Assembly (NCBI RefSeq): GCF_019345525.1
Contig: NZ_JAHKRA010000018.1
Location: forward strand, 1 to 64,000
Source: Flavobacterium sp. NKUCC04_CG
GTDB lineage: Bacteria > Bacteroidota > Bacteroidia > Flavobacteriales > Flavobacteriaceae
Direction of reading: 5' to 3'
Length of the DNA: 64,000 nucleotides
Each line of letters opens with the position of its first letter. The first letter of the stretch is position 1. The translations under genes were made by a program, and so were the position numbers. The notes under the pieces were generated by a model. The model had not been told where the DNA came from, made no database searches, and saw only the letters and a list, made by a program, of their open reading frames with translations. Of this stretch, positions 42,781 through 52,132 are shown in pieces.

Positions 42781-45174
42781 CTAAAACATACCTCCAGCAC
42801 TACCTTGTTTGGTATTGTCTTCGCGATGTTTTCGTTGCATGGCTTTATTCTTTGAACCGCCAAATAGGTAATTTACTCCGAAGTAAACGTTTTGGCTTTC
42901 CCAAGTAAACTGTCCTTTTTGTGGAAATGGATATTCCGAATCAAAGGCGTATTTCATGGTATCAAAAATGTCGTTCACACGCAAACTAAATGTCAACTTG
43001 TTATTAAGCATGCTGTATCGAGCACCTGCGTCAATTTTATACATTTCCTTACTGTTCATTTGAATCCCATCTACTGGACCGCGATAAAAACCAAATAAAT
43101 TCAATCTAAAGTTTTTAGTAACTTTAAAATTGCTGTTTAAACGGGCATTAAAGGCGTTGGCATCCACTTCGCGTTGCGTAAAATCCAATTTTTCTGTAAC
43201 TGGATTTTTGATAGCAATAAGTCCTTTTTGAGATAAGGCTGAAAAGTCAACTGCCGGTTGGATATCCCACCAAGTAGTTAATCTATAATTGGCTGAAATT
43301 TCAAAACCATAAGCCGAATTGTTGTCAAAATTGTCGTAAGACATGATCATGGCATTTTCATTGCTAGATTCGACGTCCTGATATACAACACGATTGATTT
43401 CGTCGTTGATACGTCTGTAATATACTCCAGCTGTTATACTACCTTTTGATAATATTTTGGTATAGTTTAGCTCTATAGAATTGGTGAATTGAGGTCTTAA
43501 TTCTGGATTCCCAATACTCACTACGGTAGGAGTAGAGAACTCGCGAATCGGTTTGGTTTGAAACAAGCCCGGTCTATCTACTCTACGGCTATAACTCAAC
43601 TGTAAAGTGTTGCTATCCGTAAGATTGTAGGTCAAATAAGCTGAAGGGTATAAAGTGATATAATCGTCCTTAAAGGATTTGGAACCGTTGGTTTTGGCAT
43701 CCACTTGATAACTTTCTACTCGAGCACCCAATTGATAGCTGAATTTGCTGAATTTTTGACCAAAGGTTACATAAGCCGAAAAGATGTCGGTGTCGTAATT
43801 ATAATTAGAATCTTTTATTGTTTCTGGTCTGCTATTATTCGACTGATAGGTATTTTCAGAACGCGTAATTCGAGATTCTGCCCCCAATTCTAAAGTAGCC
43901 GTTTTAGATAGCGGATTTACATAATCAATGTTCACCGTAGTCATATTGTTTTTGTCGTCGATATGGTCGCTATAAAAATCAGTCGTCTTTCCTTCCAAAG
44001 TATTGAAATTAGCAACTTGCTTGCTCGTATAATCGCTATAGTTTGCTTCAACATCTAGCGTATGACCTTCTTTTTTAAATAGGTGTTTGTAAGCTAAATT
44101 ATAAGTACCGTTTCTATTGGAAGAATCGTAATTTGTATATTGATCAATATCTTTAAACACACCTTTTGGATAAAATATTTCGGTACGCACTTCACTTATA
44201 CCATCAATAGTGTTTTGGTTGGTGTAAAAAGACAAGGTATTGTTGTCGTTGATAAAATAATCCATACCCAGTTTATATAGATAAGAATCGTTATCGTTAT
44301 TCATAGTGAGGACTTGAGACGATTTTTGATCAAAACGATACATATTACCGCCATTATACGATTTCCCAAAGTTGTTTCCGCCGTTTCCAAAGAAATTGAC
44401 TTTGCCAGTTCTATAGTTTAAATCTAAAGTGGTATTTCCTCTAGGCTCATTTTTCATCGTAACACCAGAACTCAAAGAACCGTTAAAACCGTCGTTAGAA
44501 TTTTTGTGCAAAATGATGTTGATTATACCCGACATGCCTTCTGGGTTGTATTTAGCACTTGGATTGGTAATCAATTCTATTTTTTTAATAGATGATGATG
44601 GGATTTGCTTTAGCAGCTGAGAAGCCTCTATATTGGTTGGTCTCCCATCCACCAATACACGCACATTATCATTTCCCCTCAAAGATAATTTACCGTCTTG
44701 ATCCACATTGACAGAAGGAATATTATTCATGATTTCGGAAGCTGTTGCTCCTGCAGTAGTTAAATCGCGACCAACATTGATTACTTTTCTGTCGATTTTT
44801 TGCTCTATAGTAGAGTGTTCAGCGATGATATTTACACCGTCAAGCGTTATCGCTTCCGATTCAATATACAGTACGCCTAAATTTAAATCGCTTCCGTTGG
44901 TCAAATCAGCCTGCTTGTGTAAGGTTTTATAACCGATAAATTGAATATCAACACTGTAATTTTTAGCACCTAAATTTGGTACTGTAAAATTTCCATTGTC
45001 GTCGGTCATCGCACCCGTAACCACTATACCGTTTTCTTTGACCGAAATCGTCGCATAGGGCACGGCTTGCTTAAGGTCTTTGTCTAAGATATTCCCCGAA
45101 ATTTTTACTTTGTTTTGAGCAAAACTACTGGTGAGTATTCCAAAGAATAAAAGTAGGCTTAGTTTTAGTTTCAT
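42781..45174 (-). CDS. TonB-dependent receptor-like outer-membrane protein
   Basis: A 797-residue outer-membrane protein. After a signal peptide (cleavage near SFAQ) there is a carboxypeptidase-regulatory-like domain at about residues 23-105 (VKISGNILDKDLKQAVPYATISV). A plug domain with LRGNDNVRVLVDGRP and NPSAKYNPEGMSGIINI lies at about 125-225. The rest is a large barrel of the OMP_b-brl type with many aromatic strands. No TonB box is obvious. No SusD partner or regulator is adjacent, so it is probably a metal, siderophore or small peptide receptor rather than a glycan system; substrate unknown. A short basic tail of about 20 residues follows the last strand. Confidence 0.9.
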   Translation of the reverse strand: MKLKLSLLLFFGILTSSFAQNKVKISGNILDKDLKQAVPYATISVKENGIVVTGAMTDDNGNFTVPNLGAKNYSVDIQFIGYKTLHKQADLTNGSDLNLGVLYIESEAITLDGVNIIAEHSTIEQKIDRKVINVGRDLTTAGATASEIMNNIPSVNVDQDGKLSLRGNDNVRVLVDGRPTNIEASQLLKQIPSSSIKKIELITNPSAKYNPEGMSGIINIILHKNSNDGFNGSLSSGVTMKNEPRGNTTLDLNYRTGKVNFFGNGGNNFGKSYNGGNMYRFDQKSSQVLTMNNDNDSYLYKLGMDYFINDNNTLSFYTNQNTIDGISEVRTEIFYPKGVFKDIDQYTNYDSSNRNGTYNLAYKHLFKKEGHTLDVEANYSDYTSKQVANFNTLEGKTTDFYSDHIDDKNNMTTVNIDYVNPLSKTATLELGAESRITRSENTYQSNNSRPETIKDSNYNYDTDIFSAYVTFGQKFSKFSYQLGARVESYQVDAKTNGSKSFKDDYITLYPSAYLTYNLTDSNTLQLSYSRRVDRPGLFQTKPIREFSTPTVVSIGNPELRPQFTNSIELNYTKILSKGSITAGVYYRRINDEINRVVYQDVESSNENAMIMSYDNFDNNSAYGFEISANYRLTTWWDIQPAVDFSALSQKGLIAIKNPVTEKLDFTQREVDANAFNARLNSNFKVTKNFRLNLFGFYRGPVDGIQMNSKEMYKIDAGARYSMLNNKLTFSLRVNDIFDTMKYAFDSEYPFPQKGQFTWESQNVYFGVNYLFGGSKNKAMQRKHREDNTKQGSAGGMF

Positions 45175-45531
45175 TTGTTATAAATTGATAGTTTAGTTTT
45201 TCCTTTCACTTTTGTTACTGTAATAGACCACCAATTTTACTTTTTGTTACACCTCAAAGGGATAAAATTTCGAAAACAGGTTTTTCAGTTATATAAAGGG
45301 TTTGTTTTTAAAGGTTTGTGTTTATTTTTTGAGGCGGTTGATTTTAATTTAGAATGATTTTAATATAAAAAATGCTGCAAAAAGAGCAAAAGTGGCTTAA
45401 AAATTGTAATTTGTACTATAAAAGAAATATGCTTGAGGTGCATTGTTTTTTGTGGTTCAAGTAGGAGTGATTTTCGTGCCCTACAAACCGATAAGTGGAT
45501 GGAGAAAGAACATCTATAAAAAATAGAAATA
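45175..45531. other. Intergenic region between receptor and MoaF-like gene
   Basis: About 360 AT-rich base pairs between divergent genes. It must hold both promoters, but no exact TAnnTTTG box stands out close to either start, and no gene or hairpin of note is seen. Confidence 0.5.
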
Positions 45532-46032
45532 ATGGTTAAATCTATGAAAAAGACAACTGCTATAATTTATAAACTGCCACTGTTAATAGCAATAGCTGTG
45601 CTAACTTTATCGGTTTCCTGCGACCGGAAAAAAGTAAAGGAATTGGAAAGTTCCATAGAAATTCCTTCGGATTTAACCGTAGAGAAACTGATGGAAAATA
45701 CTGAGGAATATCAGTTGCTAGGCCGCAAGGGGAAAATTATTTTTCCCGATCGAATTGCCGAGGTAGAATACATAGATGAAACTCGGATGCACTGGCAAAC
45801 GACGAATGATAAAAATGAAATTATCCAAGGGGATGAAAAAATTAATTATGTTCAAATTTCTGAACAAGAATATTTTGTAAACTGGATTGAGGAGAGCGGC
45901 TTTACTGTCAGTCAAATTATCAATACCAAAACGGGCGACGTAAAAGCTTTTTGGTCCTTTGCAGATACAAAAAGCGGACGAGGTGGACGCTCTAGTCTGT
46001 TTGTTGATGGTAAATTTGAGTTTGGTGAGTAA
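45532..46032 (+). CDS. MoaF-like calycin-domain lipoprotein
   Basis: A 166-residue protein with a signal peptide ending in LSVSC, a probable lipobox (Cys30). The rest reads like the beta-barrel of the MoaF-related family: GKIIFPDRIAEVEYIDETRMHWQTTND, INYVQISEQEYFVNWIEESGFTVSQIINTKTGDVKAFWSF. An ATG at 45544 (MKKTT) would give a more typical signal peptide and may be the real start. The function of this family is not established; members are often small periplasmic binding proteins. Confidence 0.7.
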   Translation: MVKSMKKTTAIIYKLPLLIAIAVLTLSVSCDRKKVKELESSIEIPSDLTVEKLMENTEEYQLLGRKGKIIFPDRIAEVEYIDETRMHWQTTNDKNEIIQGDEKINYVQISEQEYFVNWIEESGFTVSQIINTKTGDVKAFWSFADTKSGRGGRSSLFVDGKFEFGE

Positions 46033-46108
46033 ACTGTTCCTTGTTTTCGTTTAAAACTAAAAACGGATTCGTTTTTATAAATAATAATTTAAAAAACACA
46101 AAAACATT

Positions 46109-46870
46109 ATGGAGAAGTCCAATAATAATATCGCCATTTTAATAGATGGCGACAACGCACAACCGAAACTTCTTGAATTGATTTTAGAAGAAGTTTCCAA
46201 GTACGGAAAAGTTACCATTAGAAGAATCTATGGAGACTGGACCACACCGCAAATGAATAGTTGGAAAGACCTATTAAACGATTTGTCTTTTAGCCCTATT
46301 CAAAAATTTAACTATACAACAGGAAAGAATTCCACAGATAGTTCTTTGATTATAGATGCCATGGATATCTTACACGATAAAATGGTTGATGGTTTTTGTA
46401 TCGTTTCTAGTGATAGCGATTATACGGGCTTGGCTAAGAGAATACGTGAAGAGGGAATTTTTGTTATGGGTGTTGGTGAAAAGAAAACACCAAATGCTTT
46501 TGTGCAGTCCTGTGAAATATTTACCTATTGCGAAAATTTAATTCCCAGAAAGAGGACCTCTTCTAAAGATACCAATGTGGTTTCTGTCAAAAAAGCAGAG
46601 AGTCATCCTACAGAGGATTTAGAAATCAAAGAATTGTCGAAATCGGATATCAAATTGATTGATAAGGCTTTTGATATGTCGGTTAATGAAGAAGTAGAAA
46701 CTTATATTGCTCAAGTCGGAATCAACCTTAGAAAACTAAAACCCAGTTTCGACTCAAGAGCATACGGTTTTAAAAATTTAACCCAACTCTTTGGAAGTTT
46801 AAAAGGGTATGAAATCATTCGTAATGAAGTGGGTGGACTAAACCATCCTATGGTTAAAAGAATTGGATAA
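46109..46870 (+). CDS. NYN-domain nuclease-like protein with C-terminal LOTUS/OST-HTH domain
   Basis: A 253-residue protein. Residues about 7-145 form a NYN (PIN-like) domain of the DUF88/LabA type: AILIDGDNAQ provides the first acidic cluster, ADST-like TDSSLIIDAMD the second, and FCIVSSDSDYTGLAKRIREEG the third. Residues about 175-253 resemble an OST-HTH/LOTUS domain (DKAFDM...LRKLKPSFDSRAYGFKNLTQLFGSL), an RNA-binding winged helix. Together they suggest an RNase or RNA-binding regulator. It is 2 bp before the ClbS-like gene, so the three genes at 46109-47940 are probably an operon. Confidence 0.9.
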   Translation: MEKSNNNIAILIDGDNAQPKLLELILEEVSKYGKVTIRRIYGDWTTPQMNSWKDLLNDLSFSPIQKFNYTTGKNSTDSSLIIDAMDILHDKMVDGFCIVSSDSDYTGLAKRIREEGIFVMGVGEKKTPNAFVQSCEIFTYCENLIPRKRTSSKDTNVVSVKKAESHPTEDLEIKELSKSDIKLIDKAFDMSVNEEVETYIAQVGINLRKLKPSFDSRAYGFKNLTQLFGSLKGYEIIRNEVGGLNHPMVKRIG

Positions 46871-46872
46871 GT

Positions 46873-47376
46873 ATGGCTGTGCCGAATAACAAAGAGCAGT
46901 TAATCGATGCTATCGAGAAAAATTATCGTTTATTAAAAATTCAAATCAGTCGTTTTCCTTCTTCTCAAACAACATCTAAATTGATGGAAGGGCATGCCAA
47001 AGACACTCAAATGAGTTTGGAAGATTTGATGTCATATTTGATAGGTTGGGGACAATTGGTTTTGAAATGGCAGTACAATCGCGATAATATAGGAGAAATT
47101 GACTTTCCCGAAACCGGATACAAATGGAACCAATTGGGAAACTTAGCGAAGCAGTTTTATCGGGATTATGAAAATTATAGTCTAGATGAATTAATGAACC
47201 TTTTGGATAAAACGGTATTTGAGATTTTACGAAATATTGAATTAACAACGAATTTCGAATTATATGAAAAACCGTGGTATGGCAAATGGACCTTGGGTAG
47301 AATGATTCAATTTAATACCGCATCGCCATTTAATAATGCTAAAAACAGAATTTCAAAATACTTAAAATCAACCTAG
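46873..47376 (+). CDS. ClbS/DfsB-family four-helix-bundle protein
   Basis: A 167-residue cytoplasmic protein of the ClbS/DfsB (DUF1706) family: PNNKEQLIDAIEKNY at the start, the DLMSYLIGWGQLVLKW helix, and a late WTLGRMIQFNTASPFNNAKNRI. ClbS protects colibactin producers by hydrolysing the toxin's cyclopropane warhead, and DfsB-type relatives are widespread. No colibactin-like genes are near, so the role here is unknown. It starts 2 bp after the NYN gene. Confidence 0.88.
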   Translation: MAVPNNKEQLIDAIEKNYRLLKIQISRFPSSQTTSKLMEGHAKDTQMSLEDLMSYLIGWGQLVLKWQYNRDNIGEIDFPETGYKWNQLGNLAKQFYRDYENYSLDELMNLLDKTVFEILRNIELTTNFELYEKPWYGKWTLGRMIQFNTASPFNNAKNRISKYLKST

Positions 47377-47940
47377 ATGAATACGACAAAATTAGATAGT
47401 ATTATTAAACAACTAGAATACTATCGCCTGTTGGGAGATAAAACCATACTGATATTATCTCAAGACCAACTCAATTGGACTTACAATGAAACCAGTAATT
47501 CCATTGCTATGTTAATCAATCATATCAGTGGTAATATGTTGTCGAGGTGGACAGACTTTTTAACGACTGACGGCGAGAAACCCTATCGAAATCGCGATGC
47601 TGAATTTGCCGAAGGATTTTATGACCGACATGAACTCATTAAAAAATGGGATCAAGGTTGGGATTGTATGCTTGACAGTTTAAGGGCATTAACCGACGAT
47701 GATTTGGATAAAAACGTAGTTATACGCGGTCAAGAACAAAGCGCATTTGATGCCATTATACGGCAAGTTTCGCATTACCCATACCATATCGGGCAAATTG
47801 TTTTTGAAGGGAAAATGCTGATGAATACCGATTGGCAGAGTTTATCTATTCCAAAAGGAGGGTCTTTGCAATACAACGACCAAAAATTTTCGAACCCCAA
47901 TACCGACAAACATTTTACGGATGATTTTCTAAAAAAATAA
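47377..47940 (+). CDS. DUF1572 (DinB-like) protein
   Basis: A 187-residue four-helix-bundle protein of the DinB/YfiT superfamily, DUF1572 branch. Potential metal-binding histidines are visible in the typical places: NHISGNM near residue 48 and the HYPYHIGQI segment near residue 132. It starts directly at the base after the stop codon of the ClbS-like gene, so the two related helical-bundle genes are translationally linked. Members are suspected thiol- or small-molecule-dependent transferases; the function here is unknown. Confidence 0.85.
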   Translation: MNTTKLDSIIKQLEYYRLLGDKTILILSQDQLNWTYNETSNSIAMLINHISGNMLSRWTDFLTTDGEKPYRNRDAEFAEGFYDRHELIKKWDQGWDCMLDSLRALTDDDLDKNVVIRGQEQSAFDAIIRQVSHYPYHIGQIVFEGKMLMNTDWQSLSIPKGGSLQYNDQKFSNPNTDKHFTDDFLKK

Positions 47941-47968
47941 AAAACCAATTCTGGGTTATCGCGTCGTT

Positions 47969-48025
47969 TTAAGACCATAAAAATCAGCCTCCTTAAAGCG
48001 AGGTTGTTTTTTATGGTCTTTTTTA
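47969..48025 (+). terminator. Long composite terminator
   Basis: An outer stem AAGACCATAAAAA/TTTTTATGGTCTT encloses an inner AGCCTC/GAGGTT hairpin and is followed by a T run. It ends the NYN-ClbS-DUF1572 unit. The AT-rich 240 bp after it hold only the protease gene's control region. Confidence 0.88.
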
Positions 48026-48263
48026 ATTATTATATAAATCATTTAAAATCGTAGTTGATTTTATATTTTAGGGCGATTTGAAGAAGTTTTTTTAAGTTAA
48101 TCCATTGATTATTAGTTACCTGAATTTTGTTTTTATAGCTGTTAAAATTTTAAGTTTAGTTTTTTAATTAAGATTTATTATATATTTTTCGTTATGTAAA
48201 AAATATGTTTTTTGCTACCAATTGGCAGTTTTTAACTTTAATTAATCATTAAAATCCTAAAAT

Positions 48264-51200
48264 ATGAAACAGAAATTATTTTTCTTAGTCGTGGTTTTGT
48301 TTTTAGTAATTGCAGCAAAAGCACAAGAACACTTTTATTATTATAAAGGTGAGAAGGTTTTCTTGGAACTGGATTTAAAAAGAGTTTCCATGAATACGAA
48401 TCAACCAACAATTGATTATAAAAGAGATCAGGTTACTTTTTCAAACATATCCCAAGATTATACTAGAAATAGTCTGGTTGAGGATAGTGGAAACATGTTG
48501 ACTTCAACAGAGACCTATTATTATGAAATAAATTTAGCAGACGATTTAAGTGTATCCGATTACTTGAAACTGGTAGAAGACAGCAAACGACAAAAATCGG
48601 TATTAAATGCTTTTGTTACATTTAAAACAGCAGAAGGTGGTGTTTTAGGTTTGTCTAATAATTTCTATGTAAAATTAAAAAAGGCAGAAGATGTCGAATT
48701 ATTGAAAAAGCAAGCAGCTAGTTTAGGGCTTAAAGTTCTCGGTTACAACGAATACATGCCTTTGTGGTATGTAATCAATGTTTCTCCTAATTCAGATAAA
48801 AATCCGTTAGAATTGGCTAATGATTTTTTCGAGTCCGAACTCTTTGAAAGTGCCGAACCGGCTTTTATATACCACAATTTACAATTGTCGAACGATCCTT
48901 TTTTCCACAATCAGTGGGGTTTAAAAAATACGGGGCAATACGGAGGAATCCCCGGTATGGATACCCGTGCCGAACAAGCGTGGAACATTACTAAGGGAGC
49001 CCGAACGAAGGTAGCTATTTTCGACCATGGTTTTGAAATGAATCATCCCGATTTGCAAGTCAATGTACATGGAGTCGGTTACGATGCTACTACAGCAACC
49101 TCGCCGGCGCAAGTTAGAGGATCACATGGAACTCCCTGTGCGGGAATTGTGGGTGCTGTTCAAAACAATGCAATAGGAATTAGTGGAATAGCACCCGAAG
49201 CCAGTTTGATATCGATCAGTATTAACCTAATGTTCTCGGATACCCCACTGATGTTGGCCAATGGTTTTTCGTGGGCTTGGCGAAATGGCGTGGATGTTAT
49301 AAGTAATTCCTGGGGGGGGTATGCACCATCGCATATGATTACCGATGCCATATATGATGCTCTAACCAAGGGACGTGATGGTAAGGGCTGTATCGTGGTT
49401 TTTGCTGCCGGGAATGAGAATAATACTAACGTAAGGTATCCGGGAAGTTATTTTTCGGAGATTTTAGTAGTCGGGGCCATGAGTCCATGTGGACAGCGAA
49501 AATCACCCACTTCTTGTGACAACGAGCAGTGGGGAAGTTGTTATGGATCCAAATTAGATGTAGTTGCTCCCGGAGTAAAGATTGTAACTACAGACAGACA
49601 AGGAAGGGCGGGCTATGATCCAACGGATTATGTCCACAATTTTAATGGTACTTCTTCTGCCTGTCCTTTTGTTGCAGGAGTAGCAGCTTTGGTTTTAGCC
49701 GTCAATCCAGATTTAACGGGACAAGAAGTACGCGACCTCATTGAACGTACAGCAAGACCTGTACGAACGGATCTCTACAATTATAGTACGTATAGGGACC
49801 GCCCTAATGGAGAATGGAGTTCCGAAATGGGATATGGACTTATAGATGCTTATGCTGCGGTACGAAGTGCACAGGAAACATTAAATCTCGATTTACACAT
49901 TCGTAATTCCATATTAGATGTCGGAGCAGAACCCGATTTAGCTACCGGTCCGGTTATTTATAACAGTCCAGACATTTGGGTGCGGAATCAACCCGATGGT
50001 CAAGAGGAACATCAAAACCCGCAATACCACAACCAACAAGCCAATTACGTATATGTTCGAGTAAAAAACATAGGGACAAAAGCTTCGACAGTTAACGATT
50101 CGATAAAATTACACTGGGCTAAAGCCAGTACTTCTTTAATGTGGCCCGATTACTGGGATGGAAGCATAACTCACAATGGAATTCCAATGGGAGGAATTAT
50201 TGGAACTCAAGCCATCCCGATTTTGCAACCCGGCCAAGAAATCCTTGTGAGTTTCCCTTGGAGGGTACCAAACCCGCGGGATTATCATGATATCAATCCA
50301 GAACCTTGGCATTTCTGTCTGTTGAGCAGAATAATTTCGACAGAAGATCCGATGACCTTTAATGAAGTGTTTTCTTTGGCAGACAATGTGCGCAACAACA
50401 ACAACATTGCATGGAAAAACTTGACGGTTGTCAATATTCAACCCAACCAAGCCTTAGGAGGTGTCGTACGTATAACAAATCCTTTTGAAACTACTACCGC
50501 TTTTGATTTAGAAATTTTCCCAGAGGGAGAAATACCGAATGCAATGGCTTTAAACGAAGTGGAGATTCAGCTCATCTTAAGTGACAATTTGTATCAGGCT
50601 TGGTTGCACAATGGACGCAGCGGACAAGGGGTTTCTGTAGTTAGAAACCACCCCAATACCATCAAGATAAGAACAAATCAGGCGCGATTAGAAAACTTGG
50701 TACTTCCGCCTCATTATAGTGGAACGGCGAATTTAAAGTTTAATTTTTTAGCTGAAACGGCTAGAAATTCCGAACAATATCAATATCATGTCATCCAAAG
50801 GAAAACAATAGATCAGCGTTTTATAGGTGGGGAAGCTTACTTGGTCAAAAAAACACAGCGGGTTCCCTTCCGCGCTGATGCCGGTACCGATAGAACGGTG
50901 AGTTTAGGAGAAAGATTCACGCTATCAGCTAAAGATATTGGCGAACCAGCTACGTATAATTGGTACGATGCCGAACAGAACTTAATAGACAGCGGTAGAG
51001 AATTATCGCTAATAGCCAACAGCCAACAGCAATATACTTTGGAAGTGATTGCCGATGCCGATGGTTATAAAGATTATGCTGCTATTGCAGTCCACTTCAA
51101 GCACAATGTACTCAAGGAGGTTTTTCCTAATCCGGCTACAACGAGCTTACAGGTCAATTATGAAATCAATGTAGGCTCCGAAGCCCACTTAAAATTGATA

Positions 51201-51359
51201 CCGTTTTATGGGGTTAGTGGCGAAGAACGCTTGTATCCGATCGATGTGCATAGGAATCACAAGGTGATTGATATTTCTGGGCAGCTCAGAGGATTGTATA
51301 AATTAGCGTTGTATTGTAATGGTGAATTGGTCGAAATGAGAAATTTATTAATTGATTAA
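48264..51359 (+). CDS. T9SS-exported subtilisin-like serine protease
   Basis: A 1031-residue S8-family protease. A signal peptide (cleavage after AKAQ) is followed by a propeptide-like region to about residue 205. The catalytic triad is Asp254 (VAIFDHG), His288 (GSHGTPCAGI) and Ser464 (NGTSSACPF), with Asn385 (AAGNEN) as the oxyanion residue. Residues about 540-930 hold Ig/CARDB-like domains. The last 80 residues (EVFPNPATTSLQVNYEIN..., ending NLLID) form a type A T9SS sorting domain. It is therefore secreted and surface-attached or released. A PrcB-like lipoprotein gene follows 20 bp downstream. Confidence 0.93.
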   Translation: MKQKLFFLVVVLFLVIAAKAQEHFYYYKGEKVFLELDLKRVSMNTNQPTIDYKRDQVTFSNISQDYTRNSLVEDSGNMLTSTETYYYEINLADDLSVSDYLKLVEDSKRQKSVLNAFVTFKTAEGGVLGLSNNFYVKLKKAEDVELLKKQAASLGLKVLGYNEYMPLWYVINVSPNSDKNPLELANDFFESELFESAEPAFIYHNLQLSNDPFFHNQWGLKNTGQYGGIPGMDTRAEQAWNITKGARTKVAIFDHGFEMNHPDLQVNVHGVGYDATTATSPAQVRGSHGTPCAGIVGAVQNNAIGISGIAPEASLISISINLMFSDTPLMLANGFSWAWRNGVDVISNSWGGYAPSHMITDAIYDALTKGRDGKGCIVVFAAGNENNTNVRYPGSYFSEILVVGAMSPCGQRKSPTSCDNEQWGSCYGSKLDVVAPGVKIVTTDRQGRAGYDPTDYVHNFNGTSSACPFVAGVAALVLAVNPDLTGQEVRDLIERTARPVRTDLYNYSTYRDRPNGEWSSEMGYGLIDAYAAVRSAQETLNLDLHIRNSILDVGAEPDLATGPVIYNSPDIWVRNQPDGQEEHQNPQYHNQQANYVYVRVKNIGTKASTVNDSIKLHWAKASTSLMWPDYWDGSITHNGIPMGGIIGTQAIPILQPGQEILVSFPWRVPNPRDYHDINPEPWHFCLLSRIISTEDPMTFNEVFSLADNVRNNNNIAWKNLTVVNIQPNQALGGVVRITNPFETTTAFDLEIFPEGEIPNAMALNEVEIQLILSDNLYQAWLHNGRSGQGVSVVRNHPNTIKIRTNQARLENLVLPPHYSGTANLKFNFLAETARNSEQYQYHVIQRKTIDQRFIGGEAYLVKKTQRVPFRADAGTDRTVSLGERFTLSAKDIGEPATYNWYDAEQNLIDSGRELSLIANSQQQYTLEVIADADGYKDYAAIAVHFKHNVLKEVFPNPATTSLQVNYEINVGSEAHLKLIPFYGVSGEERLYPIDVHRNHKVIDISGQLRGLYKLALYCNGELVEMRNLLID

Positions 51360-51379
51360 CAACATAAAATGGAACAAAA

Positions 51380-51853
51380 ATGAGAAAATTTCTTTTAATC
51401 ACAGGATTATTATGGGTAATGATAGCATGTACAACTGAAACGGAAAGTCTAAATGAAAAAACTGAATTTACTCCGTTAAAATTGGAAATGGAAAATGTCG
51501 TACAAAGTAGCGTAATGGCATACGGAGAGTTAGCGGATTCGAATGATAAATTATTTGTCACTATTGATGATCAACTAACCTGGCAGAATTTGTTACTTCA
51601 AGTGCATATCAATCAAGAACTACAACCCATTGATTTTGATGCCTCCACGCTGGTAGCGGTCTTTGATCAAACGAGAATATTTGGTGGTTTCAGTATTGAT
51701 ATCGTTGAAATTATCGAATATGAACAACAAGTGCTCGTGTCAATCGGTAGATTGAATGAGGAAGTAGGTGGAATTACCCAAGCGCCTACAAGACCTTACC
51801 ACATCGTTAAAATTCCCAAAATTGATAAACCTTTTGTCTATACGGAACTTTAA
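51380..51853 (+). CDS. PrcB-like lipoprotein
   Basis: A 157-residue lipoprotein (lipobox MIAC, Cys at residue 17). The C-terminal part, VAVFDQTRIFGGFSIDIVEIIEYEQQVLVSIGRLNEEVGGITQAPTRPYHIVKI read in outline, follows the PrcB C-terminal domain, with the GGFSI and TQAPTRPYHIVKIP segments. In Treponema denticola PrcB is a lipoprotein that stabilises the subtilisin-like dentilisin. Here it stands 20 bp after a subtilisin-like protease, which suggests the same partnership. The family call is by pattern only. Confidence 0.72.
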   Translation: MRKFLLITGLLWVMIACTTETESLNEKTEFTPLKLEMENVVQSSVMAYGELADSNDKLFVTIDDQLTWQNLLLQVHINQELQPIDFDASTLVAVFDQTRIFGGFSIDIVEIIEYEQQVLVSIGRLNEEVGGITQAPTRPYHIVKIPKIDKPFVYTEL

Positions 51854-51876
51854 CATTGAGTAGAATTTCTAATTTT

Positions 51877-51905
51877 GAAAGCCGCACATGCGGCTTTCTT
51901 TTTTT
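51877..51905 (+). terminator. Terminator after the PrcB-like gene
   Basis: Ten-bp stem GAAAGCCGCA/TGCGGCTTTC with a 2-nt loop, then a T run. Confidence 0.93.
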
Positions 51906-52008
51906 AGATTGGATAACAAGAAGGGTTTAATTGCGAGTGAATTGACATCAAAATAGCTAGTCTGTTTTTAAAACCGCAATTAAAATGTGGTACTATTTCG
52001 ATATTTTA

Positions 52009-52016
52009 TATATTTG
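52009..52016 (+). promoter_or_regulatory. -7 box of the dipeptidyl peptidase III gene
   Basis: TATATTTG matches TAnnTTTG; it predicts a leader of about 110 nt before the ATG at 52133. Confidence 0.45.
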
Positions 52017-52132
52017 TTGAAATACAAACAGTATACAAAGTATCGTTGTTGCCTCGAAGGGTTCCTTAAAAACAATTGGATAAAGGCAAAACGAGTGTAC
52101 AAGGTTTCTAAAAAACAATAAATTACCACATT

